From Planctomycetota bacterium (lineage in GTDB: Bacteria > Planctomycetota > J058), in the NCBI GenBank assembly GCA_023954375.1, contig JAMLIC010000004.1:1-64000 (forward strand): a DNA stretch of 64,000 nt, read 5' to 3'. Under the pieces are notes generated by a model, which did not search any database, was not told where the DNA came from, and was given only the letters and a program-made list of their open reading frames with translations. The position numbers and the translations under genes were made by a program. Shown piece by piece: positions 54,689 to 63,215 of this stretch. How positions within the stretch are numbered: the stretch's first letter is position 1; the number at the start of each line of letters is the position of its first letter.

Positions 54689-55747
54689 ATGGGCTTCCTG
54701 CAGCGGTTGCTTGGGCGCGACCACGACGGGGGCGAGGTCCCGCCCAGGGGGCCGGCTCCCCCGGGGGCGCACGAGATCCATCGCCTCCTGGCGCGCGGCG
54801 GGCAGACGGTCTCCCTGCGGCAGCTCCGCAGCTACGGGCTGCACGCCGTGCGCGTCCTCGACGCGCCGACGATCCACCGCGTCGTCAAGGACGCCGTGGA
54901 CCAGGTCCTGCGCGAGCGGCCCCGCGGGGCGCCGGCGCTCACGCCCAAGGAGCGGGCGCGGGTCGAGGAGGCCACGCGCGCCCACGTGCTGCAGCTCATG
55001 CAGCAGAACGAGCGGCTCCAGGTCGAGCGGGCGCAGGCCGAGTCGGCGCGCGCGCATGCCGAGTCGGCCCGCGAGCAGGCCGAGTCGGCCCGCATGCAGG
55101 CCGAGGCGGCGCGGGGCGAGGTCGAGCGCCGGCGCGCCGAGCTCGAGCGGCAGATCGCGGCGCTCCGCGAGGAGATCGAGGGCCGCCAGTCGGAGCTCGC
55201 GCACGAGCGCGCCCGGGTCGTCCGGCAGGTCGTCGTCATCGACGACGAGAGCTTCGTGCAGATGGAGCGGCGCATCGTCCACCTGTTCGAGCGCATGGCC
55301 CGCGACGGCGAGCTCGAGGGCCCCAACGGGAAGGTCGACCTCGCGGCCGTGCAGCGCGAGCTGACCGAGGTGCTCGCGCACGTGATCGCCGACGTCAAGG
55401 CGAAGCACGCCGGGGCCGACGAGGCCCGGATCGAGGAGCTCGAGCTCCGCATCGCCAAGCTCAACCAGGCGCTGTCCGAGCGCGAGGAGGCGATCCGGAA
55501 GCTCGCGGAGATGAAGGGCTTCGACCCGGGGCTCGCGTCGATCTACGACTCGATCCAGGGCCTCGACCCGAGCACCCTCGACTTCCAGCGCAAGTCGGAG
55601 CTGCTCAAGGAGGTCTTCGTGCAGAACCTCGAGCTGCTCGGGCTCGAGGTCGCGCCGCAGGACCTGGTCTTCCCGGCGGGGAATCCCGCCGCCGTGGGGA
55701 TTCCGGCCAGCGGTGACCCCGCGCCGGCGGGCGAGACGGCGTTCTAG
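54689..55747 (+). CDS. Coiled-coil protein next to a MamK-like actin
   Basis: 352 residues. It begins MGFLQRLLGRDHDG, then about 100 residues, then an uninterrupted coiled coil (about 105-175) with short repeats of AESARAHAESAREQAESAR. A folded core follows (VVIDDESFVQMERRIVHLFERM, in parts, and DLAAVQRELTEVLAHVIADVK) and a second helical pair rich in Glu. The N-terminal FLQRLLG is amphipathic and might touch the membrane. No family is recognised. It lies 31 bases after the methyltransferase and 103 before the actin gene, so it is a candidate partner or anchor of the filament. Confidence 0.55.
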   Translation: MGFLQRLLGRDHDGGEVPPRGPAPPGAHEIHRLLARGGQTVSLRQLRSYGLHAVRVLDAPTIHRVVKDAVDQVLRERPRGAPALTPKERARVEEATRAHVLQLMQQNERLQVERAQAESARAHAESAREQAESARMQAEAARGEVERRRAELERQIAALREEIEGRQSELAHERARVVRQVVVIDDESFVQMERRIVHLFERMARDGELEGPNGKVDLAAVQRELTEVLAHVIADVKAKHAGADEARIEELELRIAKLNQALSEREEAIRKLAEMKGFDPGLASIYDSIQGLDPSTLDFQRKSELLKEVFVQNLELLGLEVAPQDLVFPAGNPAAVGIPASGDPAPAGETAF

Positions 55748-55850
55748 CAGAGGGCTACGGCGCGGCGCGCGCCGTGCTGAGGCGAAGGAGACGAGCGACC
55801 CGGCGAGCCAGGAGACCAGTGTCCCGGGCAGGGCGCAGGAGCGGTGACGC

Positions 55851-56954
55851 GTGAAGGAGCAGCAGAGCGTGACGACGGAGGAGCGGAAGGACAAGAAGGG
55901 CGTGCTCTACATCGGGATCGACCTGGGGACCTCCCGGACGTCGATCGCCGCCTCGAACGGCGTGCGCGAGTGCGTCTGGAGCTACGTCGGTTACCCGAAG
56001 GACGTGGTCTCGCGCAAGCTGCTGAAGAAGGACAAGCTCTTCGGCAAGGAGGCCGTCGAGAAGCGCCTCTCGCTCGACCTGTACCGTCCCTTCCAGTCCG
56101 GCGCGATCAAGTACACGGCCGCCGAGGAGGCCGGGATCGGCAAGGAGGACCTCGACAAGCACCTCCAGGCCGCCAAGGACCTGGTGAAGCACGCGATCGC
56201 CCTGGCCAAGCCGCGCAAGGACGAGCTGATCTTCGGCGTGATCGGCGCGCCCGCCCGGGCCTCGCTGCAGAACAAGCAGGCGCTGATCGACGCCTGCAAG
56301 GCGAGCCTCGACTCGGTCATGGTGTGCAGCGAGCCGTTCGCGGTCGCCTACGGCCTCGACCTGCTCGACGACACGCTCGTCGTCGACATCGGCGCGGGCA
56401 CGGTCGACCTGTGCCGCATGCACGGCACCATGCCGAGCGCCGAGGACCAGATCACGCTGACGACGGCCGGCGACTGGCTCGACCAGCAGCTCTACGCGCT
56501 GCTGAAGAAGAAGGTCCCCGACGCGGACTTCACGATCCACTACGTGAAGGAGATCAAGGAGAAGTTCGCCTTCGTCGGCGACGCGACCGACCCGGTCATG
56601 GTCGAGTTCCTGGTCAGCGGCAAGCCGACCATGTTCGACATCACGAACGAGGTCCGCGAGGGCTGCCGGATGATCATCCCGCCGATCGTCACGGCGATCC
56701 ACAAGCTGATCTCGTCGTTCGACCCCGACTTCCAGGAGCGGCTGCGCAACAACGTGCTGCTCGGCGGCGGCGGCTCGCAGATCATCGGCCTCGGGCGCGT
56801 CCTCGAGGAGACGATGGTGAAGATGCTCGGCAGCGGCCACGTGACGCACGTCGACGAGCCCTCGTTCGCCGGCTGCAACGGCGCCCTGAAGATGGCGCAC
56901 GACATGCCGGAGGAGTACTGGAAGCGCATCTCGGCGGCCACCACCGCCGCATAG
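55851..56954 (+). CDS. MamK-like actin homologue
   Basis: 367 residues. Actin/Hsp70-type ATPase motifs are clear: phosphate 1 IGIDLGTSRTSIAAS (about residues 18-32), phosphate 2 VVDIGAGTVDLC (about 179-190) and adenosine motif NNVLLGGGGSQIIGLG (about 300-315). Outside these, VGYPKDVVSRKLL, IGAPARASLQNKQAL, VCSEPFAVAYGLD, EDQITLTTAGDWLD and the C-terminal FAGCNGALKMAHDMPEEYW closely follow MamK, the filament that aligns magnetosomes. No other magnetosome genes are here. It differs from MreB and ParM in these segments. GTG 55851 with AGGAG about 11 bases upstream; its stop overlaps the repeat array. Confidence 0.85.
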   Translation: MKEQQSVTTEERKDKKGVLYIGIDLGTSRTSIAASNGVRECVWSYVGYPKDVVSRKLLKKDKLFGKEAVEKRLSLDLYRPFQSGAIKYTAAEEAGIGKEDLDKHLQAAKDLVKHAIALAKPRKDELIFGVIGAPARASLQNKQALIDACKASLDSVMVCSEPFAVAYGLDLLDDTLVVDIGAGTVDLCRMHGTMPSAEDQITLTTAGDWLDQQLYALLKKKVPDADFTIHYVKEIKEKFAFVGDATDPVMVEFLVSGKPTMFDITNEVREGCRMIIPPIVTAIHKLISSFDPDFQERLRNNVLLGGGGSQIIGLGRVLEETMVKMLGSGHVTHVDEPSFAGCNGALKMAHDMPEEYWKRISAATTAA

Positions 56955-57183
56955 TGTGATCGCGGCTGCGGCCGAGGATGGCGGGCGCTGCGGTGCGTCC
57001 GGGTGTCGCGCTTCGCGCGACACCCGGACCGCTCAGGCTCGGTCGGCGGCCAGGAGGCCGCCTTCCCTCGCCTTCGCGCCGCCTCGCCTCGCCCTCCTCG
57101 GCCTCGCCTGACGCTCTGGCTGCGAACGCCCGGGGTGGTGTGCTCGGGCGCGAGTCGGCGGCTGGACCATGTGCGGAGGCGCG
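56954..57183 (+). repeat. Family 1 repeat unit A, complete 230 bp
   Basis: This is the cleanest copy and defines the unit. It begins at the last base of the MamK-like gene's TAG. The main stem is 56999-57027 (GGGTGTCGCG, loop CTTCG, CGCGACACCC extended by CC/GG), the second hairpin GGCGGCC-AGGA-GGCCGCC is at 57045-57062, and the 3' part ends GTGCGGAGGCGCG. Unit B begins at once at 57184 with GTGTGATCGCGGCTG and is split by an intron. Confidence 0.9.
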
Positions 57184-57835
57184 GTGTGATCGCGGCTGGT
57201 GCGCCAGGCGAAGCCTGGAGGGGGAGGACGCCATGACCGGGTAGGGTCACGCTGAAACCCCCTGTCGGAACCCAGTGGGCAGACCCCGAAGCTAGAAGGC
57301 CCGGGCGACCACCCGGCAAAGATGGCGACCGCCGGAACCGAGTCTTGCGCAGCTACCGGCGACGGGACGCTGCGAGGCGTAGACAGGGAGTGCGTAGGCC
57401 GCGTATTGAGCCCCGAAAGATCCAACCCGAGGCCGACGCTTTCAGCTGAGCGGAAGGCAGCACCCACGTGACGGATGCCAGGCACGTGGGCTCGGCGGGG
57501 TCGTAGACCGCGGCATGTGCACGAGGGTTCCCCAGGAACCTGGGAGGCTCTGCTCGTCTCCCGCCCTCACGTGGAATCGGTGGGGACGGTTCATCAACAC
57601 CCAGGCCCGGCGTCCGCAGCCCGACCGCGGGAGCGAACACAGGGCAGCAGGGCAGCACTTCCGAGCGAAGGCGAGACCGAGCCGAGGGGGGAAGGAGAGC
57701 AGGAGGTCAGAGCGCCCCCATAGCAGGCGAGGAGGCGGGCAACCTCCTCGAGGGGAGCCCGCGAGCGAAGGGGGCGCTGGGAAGAAGCCGGCCGACCGGG
57801 CCGGCCTCACGCACCGTCGGAAGGAAGAAGGCAGG

Positions 57836-59154
57836 ATGGTACCCGCAACCGTCTCCACGGAAACTTCTGACGGATCGCGGAACTGGCGAGGAACGCCCCG
57901 GACATGGCGTTCACCTCGCTCGCACCATATCGACTGCCCGACTTCCTCCACGAGGCCTATCGGCAGACTTCGCAAGGACGTGTTCCTGCAGGATAGCCAG
58001 ACGGCGGCCCAGTATGCAAAGGGTCTGGAGGGCAACTCCGGAACCTGCTGAACGTCAAGGCTGGCACCTACAGGCTCCTCCGGTGAGGCGTATTAATATC
58101 TCAAAGGGGACGGCATAGCAGAAACCCGGACCCATAGGATCCCGACCATCTATAGAGCCGCATCCTCCAGAGGGCGGTGACCATGGCGCTGGAGGCCGTC
58201 TACGAGCAGGACTTCCTGACTGTTCGGGTACGGCTTTCGGCCCAAGCGGTCAGCACACCAGGCGCTCCAGACCCTCTGAAAGAGTTGATTATGGACATGG
58301 ACGGGGCTGGTGCTCGAGGTGGACATCAGGAAGTTCGACTCCCTGACCACGCCCATCTCCGAGCGATCCTCGACCAGCGGGTGCGTGACGGCGTGCTGCG
58401 CCGCACGATCGACAAGTGGCTCAAGGCAGGGTCTTCGAAGAGGGACGCCTGAGATCCCGACGAAGGCACTGGTGTGAGGATTCCTGCCTCTCCTCGCCAA
58501 CGTCTACTCCACACGGTCGATTACTGTGGTTCGATGTGAGCGAGATCCGACCCAGTCTGGAAGGCAAGGCCTTCCTGGCTGGCTACGCGGACGACCTGGT
58601 GATCGTCTTCGCTTCGCAGAACGACGCGCGCCGGGTCAGCGCTGCCCTCCCCGAGCGATTCGCATGGCCCATCGCTCCACCCCGAGAAGACCCGCCTTGG
58701 TCCCGTTCAGGCGGCCGACGCACTGGTCCACCGAGCGGCGAAGACTCCTTCGGCACTCAACCGTAGGACTTCGACTTCCTCGGCTTTCGCCACTTCTGGC
58801 GCGGACGAGAAGGGCGGTGGTCGTCAGCAGAACACGCCGCGAGCCGTTTCCGCCGTGCCTTGAAGGCCGTCGACGACTGCGTCGCCGGCACCGCCACCGG
58901 TCGCCTGGGCTGAGCAGCAACAGGCCCTGGCGCAGAAGCTCCGGGGGCACTTGCGTTCTACGGGATCACCGGGAACTTGACCGCCCTCTCCCGCTCTGCT
59001 TCTGGGTTCTGGGGTGCTCGGAGCAGGTGGCTGGACCGCCGCTCCCAGCGCGCCTGATGGGGTGGGCCGGGTTCAACGCCATGCTGGAGCGCTTATCCGC
59101 TCCTGCCAGCGAGAGCGACCTGCTCCGTCCCTCCGCCACGCAGCGAAGGTGTGA
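57836..59154 (+). pseudogene. Group II intron reverse transcriptase/maturase, frameshifted
   Basis: Fragments in all three frames read as one bacterial intron-encoded protein of about 440 residues: ATVST and RIAELA near the start, AYRRTRKD-like sequence, [24 protein letters not shown] sequence, DQRVRDGVLRRTIDKWLKAG, then the polymerase site YADDLVIVF (58584-58610), a thumb/maturase region ending YPLPPAR-like and a stop at 59152-59154. At least six frame changes occur. The other intron copy is intact in some places where this one is broken. Confidence 0.85.
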
Positions 59155-59160
59155 CCTGAG

Positions 59161-59235
59161 GAGCCGGATGCCCGGAATCGGGCAATGTCCGGGATCTGTG
59201 GGGCCTGGGGGCAACCCCCGGCCTGCTTCCGGGAT
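59161..59235 (+). ncRNA. Group II intron domains V and VI (copy 1)
   Basis: GAGCCGGATGCCCGGAATCG and the returning GTCCGGGATCTG form the catalytic domain V hairpin. A second hairpin of G-run and C-run follows as domain VI. In the clean copy 2 the bulged branch A is clear; here one or two extra bases disturb the stems. Confidence 0.8.
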
Positions 59236-59863
59236 CGGCCGAGATGGCGGGCGCGGCGGTGCGTCCGCGTCGCGCTTCGCGCGACACTTCGACCGCTCAG
59301 GCTCGGTCGGCGGCCGAGGCCGCCTTCCCTGCCTCGCGCCGCCTCACCCGCGCTCTCCGGCCTCGCCTGACGCTCTGGCCGCGAACGCCCGGGAGGTCGG
59401 GGCGCGAGTCGGCGGCTGACCATGCGGAGGCGCGGTGTGATCGCGGCTGCGGCCGGCGACGGCGGCGGCAGGTCCGGCGTCGCGGCCGCGCGACACCTGG
59501 ACCGCTCAGGCTCGGCCGGCGGCCGCGAGGCCGCCTTCCTCGCCTTCGCGCCGCCTTCGCCCCTGCCCTCCTCGGCCTCGCCTGACGCTCCAAGGCAACG
59601 CCCGGGGCAGGGCCGGGCGGGGTCGGCGGCTGACCAGGTGCAGGCGCAGACGTGGCCGTGGCCGAGATGGCGGCGCGGCGGCGTCCGGGCGTCGCGCTTC
59701 GCGCGACACCTCGGATTGCTTCAGGCTCGGTCGGCGGCCAGGAGGCTGCCTTTCCTCGCCTTCGCGCCGCCTCGCCTGCCCTCCTCGGCCTCGCCCGACG
59801 CTCTGGCTGCGAACGCCTGGGGCAGGTGTTCGGGCGCCGCGACGGCGGCTGGACCACAGCATG
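59236..59863 (+). repeat. Family 1 repeat units B (3' part), C and D, indel-rich
   Basis: Three consecutive units: rest of B (59236-59434, resumes CGGCCGAG), C (59435 to about 59646, starts GTGTGATCGCGGCTGCGG) and D (about 59647-59863). Each keeps pieces of the main stem and the GGCGGCC hairpin but has many one-base gaps compared with unit A, in keeping with poor polishing or decay. Unit E starts at about 59864 and is split by intron 2. No genuine gene is present; the short frames here are repeat-derived. Confidence 0.8.
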
Positions 59864-60504
59864 GCGCAGATCGGCGTTGCGCGCCAGGCGAAGTCGGAGT
59901 GGAGGACGCTATGACCGGGTAGGGTCACGCTGACCTGTCGGACCCCAGCGGGCAGACCCCCGAAGCCAGAAGGCCCGGGCGACCACCCGGCAAAGATGGC
60001 GACCGCCGGAACCGAGTCCTGCGCGGCCGGCGACGGGACGCTGCGAGGCGTAGACAGGGAGTGCGGTAGGCCGGGTATTGAGCCCTGAAAGATCCAACCT
60101 GAGGGCCGACGCTTTCAGCTGAGCGGAAGGCAGCACCCACGTGACGGATGCCAGCACGTGGGCTCGGCGGGCCGTAGACCGCGGCATGTGCACGAGGGTC
60201 TCAGAACGCCTGGGAGGCCGGCTCGTCTCCCGCCTCACGGACCGTGGGGACCGGTCCATCAACACCCAGGCCTGCGGGGGTCCGCAGCCCGTGCCCGCGG
60301 GAGCGGAACACAGGGCGGCAGGGCAGTATCTCCCGAGCGAAGGCGACCGAGCGAGGGGGAAGGAGAGCAGAGGCCGGGAGCCCCATAGCAGTTACGAGGA
60401 GGCGGGGTGCAACCTCCTCGAGGGAGCCCGCGGAGCGAAGGGGGCGCCGGGAAGAAGCCGGCCGACTGGCCGTTCACGCACCGTCGGAAGGAAAGAAGGC
60501 AGGG

Positions 60505-61776
60505 ATGTAGGGCCCCGCAACCGTCTCCACGAAACTTCGACGGATCGCGGAACTGGCGAGGAACGCCCCGGACATGGCGTTCACCTCGCTCTCGCACCAT
60601 ATCGACTTCGACTTCTCCACGAGGGCCTATCGGCGCACTCGTAACATCAGCCTCAAAGATACGACGGCGGCCCAGCATGTGGTCTGGAGGGCAACCTCCG
60701 GAACCTGCTGAACGCTTCGCTGGCACCTACAGGGCTCCTCCGGTGAGTGGTATAATATTCCCGAAGGGACGGCACAGAAACCTTGACCCATGTGGATCCC
60801 GACCATCGAGGACAAGATCCTCCAGAGGGCGGTGAACAGGATGCTGGAGGCCGTCTACGAGCAGGACTTCGACTGTTCGCATGGCTTTCGGCCCGGGCGG
60901 TCAGCACACCAGGCGCTCCAGACCCTGAAAGGAGCGACATGGACGGGGGCTAAACAGGTGGACATCATGGAAGTTCTTCGACTCCCGGATCAGTCTATCC
61001 TCGAGCGATCTCGACCAGCGGGTGCGTGACGGCGCTGCGCCGCACGATCGACAAGTGGCTCAAGGCAGGTCGAAGAGGGACGCTCGGGAGATCCCCGACG
61101 AAGGCACTCGCTACGTGAGTGATCTCGCCTCTCCTCGCCAACGCTCCACCTCCACACGGTCGCGGGAACACGTGGTTCGGAGAGCGAGATCCGACCCAGT
61201 CTGGAAGGCAGTGCCTTCCTGGCTCGCTACGCGGACGACCTGGTGATCGTCTTCGCTTGCGAACGACGCGCCGGGTCAAGGCCGCCTCGAGCGATTCGCA
61301 TGCACCACGCCGCCTGCACCCGAGAAGACCCGCCTGGTCCCGCATTCAGGCGGCCGACGGCATCGGTCCACCGAAAGGGCGAAGACCCTTCGGCACTCAA
61401 CCGCAGGACTTCGACTTCCTCGGCTTTCGCCACTTCGGCGCGGACGAGGAAGGGCGGTCGTCAAGAACACGGCTGCGAGCCGTTTCGCCGTGCTGCCTGA
61501 AGCGCCGTCGACGACTGGTGCTCGCTGGCACCGCCACTGGTCGCTCAAGGAGCAGCAACAGGTTCTGGCGCAGGAAGCTCAGTACTGCGTTCTACGGGAT
61601 CACTGGAACTGATCGTCCCTCCTTCCGCTTACCGGGGCAGCTGGAGGCGGTGGCTGGACCGCCGCTCCCAGCGCGCTCGGATGGGGTGGGCCAAGTTCAA
61701 CGCCATGCTGGAGCGCTATCCGCTCCCGCCAGCGAGAGCGACCCGCTCCGTCCTCCGCCACGCAGCGAAGGCGTGA
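60505..61776 (+). pseudogene. Group II intron reverse transcriptase/maturase, second frameshifted copy
   Basis: The order of motifs equals copy 1: [19 protein letters not shown] (intact here, about 60796-60850), [28 protein letters not shown] (61228-61254), LPPARAT and a stop at 61774-61776. The central template-binding part is broken by several one-base gaps. Combining both copies at their intact places gives an apparently full-length protein. Confidence 0.85.
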
Positions 61777-61782
61777 CCCGAG

Positions 61783-61856
61783 GAGCCGGATGCCCGAATC
61801 GGGCACGTCCGGATCTGTGGGGGGCCTGGGGGGGCAACCCCCCGGCCTACCCCGAT
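61783..61856 (+). ncRNA. Group II intron domains V and VI (copy 2)
   Basis: Domain V (61783-61817) starts GAGCCGGATGCCCG, has an AAT-containing loop and returns CGGGCACGTCCGGATCTG. Domain VI is a G-rich/C-rich hairpin whose 3' strand reads GGCCTACCCC; the A lies eight bases before the 3' end and is the expected bulged branch point. This is the best-preserved ribozyme part in the window. Confidence 0.85.
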
Positions 61857-62298
61857 CGGCCGAGGATGGCGGGCGCGGCGGTGCGTCCGGGTGTCGCTTC
61901 GCGCGACACCCGGACCGCTCAGGCTCGGTCGGCGGCCAGGAGGCCGCCTTCCCTCGCCTTCGCGCCGCCTCGCCTCGCCCTCCTCGGCCTCGCCTGACGC
62001 TCTGGCTGCGAACGCCCGGGGTGGTGTGCTCGGGCGCGAGTCGGCGGCTGGAACCAGGTGCGGAGGCGGCGGTGTGATCGCGGCTGCGGCCGAGGATGGC
62101 GGGCGCTGCGGTGCGTCCGGGTGTCGCGCTTCGCGCGACACCCGGACCGCTCAGGCTCGGTCGGCGGCCAGGAGGCCGCCTTCCCTCGCCTTCGCGCCGC
62201 ATCGCCTCGCCCTCCTCGGCCTCGCCTGACGCTCTGGCTGCGAACGCCCGGGGTGGTGTGCTCGGGCGCGAGTCGGCGGCTGGACCAGGTGCGGAGGC
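61857..62298 (+). repeat. Family 1 repeat units E (3' part) and F
   Basis: Unit E resumes after the intron at 61857 and ends at 62071; unit F runs 62072 to about 62298 and is almost identical to unit A at 56954, including both hairpins. The sequence is clean again, in contrast to 57.2-61.8 kb. Confidence 0.88.
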
Positions 62299-62562
62299 GG
62301 CGGATGGGCGCCGTGGGGCCAATGCGCACGGCGGATGGGCCGCCGTGGGGCCAATGCGCACGGTGGATGGGTCGCCGTGGGCTGACGCGCACGGCGGATG
62401 GGTCGCCATGGGCCGAAGCGCACGGCGGATGGGGCGCCGTGGGTCGACGCGCGTGCGCGCTCCGCACGGCACGATGTCGCACGTGCGCGCCCCGCACGGC
62501 ACGACGACGTCCGCCGTCGCACGTGCGCGCTCCGCACCACGACATCCGCCGTCGCACCGACT
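62299..62562 (+). repeat. Two adjoining tandem repeats upstream of the peptidoglycan-binding gene
   Basis: Five units of 31-32 bases (GGCGGATGGGTCGCCGTGGG followed by about eleven bases ending GCGCAC) run from 62299 to about 62452. They are followed by about three units around CGCACGTGCGCGCTCCGCAC to 62562. No gene is supported here. They leave only 24 bases before the next start codon, so they form its upstream region. Confidence 0.8.
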
Positions 62563-62586
62563 ACGCTTCGGGTGGAGGTCGTCGTC

Positions 62587-63129
62587 ATGCCCCGCCTGCT
62601 GGTCGCGTTCACCTGTGTCCTCCTGTTCGCGACGGCCGCGCTGGCGGACGTCGCCTCGGACCTCGCGCTCCTGCGCGGCGTGACCCTGCGCCGGGGCGCG
62701 CGCGGGCCGACGGTCATGGCGCTGCAGCGCGTGCTGACCGCGGCCGGGGCGCCGACCGCGGCGGACAGCGTGTTCGGCCCGCGGACCGAGGAGGCCGTGC
62801 GCGCGTTCCAGGCGGCGCACGGCTGCGCCGTCGACGGCGTCGTCGGGGGCGAGACGGTCACCGCCCTCGAGCGGGCGCTCGGCGTGACGCCGCCCCCGAA
62901 GCGCACGCTGCGCCGCCTGACGAACGCCGAGGTCACGCCGGCGATCACGGCGCAGGCGGTGGCGATCCTCCGCGATCACAGGGCCATGCCGATCGGCTTC
63001 GAGGTCCCGTTCACGGCCGACGGGCGGGAGTACGTCGGCCGGATCGAGCTGCACTACAACCCGCCGGGAGGGCCCAGGAGGCCGTGGGGCCCGCACAAGG
63101 GGGTCAGCGTCTTCGCGGTCGTCGACTGA
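62587..63129 (+). CDS. Exported peptidoglycan-binding domain protein
   Basis: 180 residues. Signal peptide LLVAFTCVLLFATAALA, then a PG_binding_1 domain: LRRGARGPTVMALQRVLTAAG, DSVFGPRTEEAVRAFQAAHG and VDGVVGGETVTALERAL. The C-terminal 75 residues are a separate small domain (ITAQAVAILRDHRAMPIGF, YVGRIELHYNPPGG, GVSVFAVVD) that I do not recognise; it could be an inactive or novel cell-wall-related domain. It probably acts at the periplasmic cell wall. GGAGGTCG lies before ATG 62587. It follows the repeat array and has no operon partner in view. Confidence 0.8.
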   Translation: MPRLLVAFTCVLLFATAALADVASDLALLRGVTLRRGARGPTVMALQRVLTAAGAPTAADSVFGPRTEEAVRAFQAAHGCAVDGVVGGETVTALERALGVTPPPKRTLRRLTNAEVTPAITAQAVAILRDHRAMPIGFEVPFTADGREYVGRIELHYNPPGGPRRPWGPHKGVSVFAVVD

Positions 63130-63215
63130 GCCGCTCCTCGGCCAGCCGCGCGTCGACCTGGCCCGGGCGTCCGCGCCCTCCGATCGGCGTCGACGAGGCG
63201 CGCAGGCGAGGGGAC

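Larger units (their letters stand above)
57199..59235 (+). mobile_element. Group II intron 1, inserted in repeat unit B
   Basis: About 2.04 kb. The 5' end GTGCG fits the group II consensus GUGYG and a hairpin CCAGGC-GAA-GCCTGG follows. The reverse transcriptase reading frame is inside, then domain V and VI and a 3' end in GAT, matching the 3' AY rule. Flanks rejoin as GCGGCTG/CGGCCGAG, the uninterrupted repeat sequence, so the boundaries are exact within a few bases. Many single-base gaps relative to copy 2 (59879-61856) break the reading frame; whether these are real is uncertain. I cannot assign the intron class. Confidence 0.88.
59879..61856 (+). mobile_element. Group II intron 2, inserted in repeat unit E at the same site
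   Basis: About 1.98 kb, colinear with intron 1 over its whole length. The 5' end reads GCGCGCCAGGCGAAG, one base off GTGCG. The 3' end CCTACCCCGAT is followed by CGGCCGAGGATGG of the repeat, so the insertion point equals that of intron 1. Numerous small gaps differ in place from those of intron 1. Two copies at one site in neighbouring repeat units show that the repeat is the homing target, or that a repeat-plus-intron block was duplicated. Confidence 0.88.

Noticed and set aside
52070..55894. A minus-strand open frame of over 1200 codons across the methyltransferases, coiled-coil and actin genes
   Set aside because: It is antisense to five well-supported genes, has low-complexity composition typical of the opposite strand in GC-rich DNA, and shows no domain.
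54689..56954. Complete magnetosome island
   Set aside because: Only a MamK-like gene is present; no membrane-remodelling or iron-transport mam genes are seen in the window.
9196..62298. Family 1 repeats as integron attC sites, because they follow stop codons and carry a group II intron
   Set aside because: The genes in front are core genes such as thrS, the repeats are not in a cassette array, no integrase is seen and the attC R-box pattern is not evident.
56978..62683. Many frames of 60-200 codons with repeated LRLGRRPGGRLPSPSRR-like protein sequence
   Set aside because: They are translations of the family 1 repeat on either strand. They recur only because the DNA repeats, and there is no ribosome-binding site or domain.
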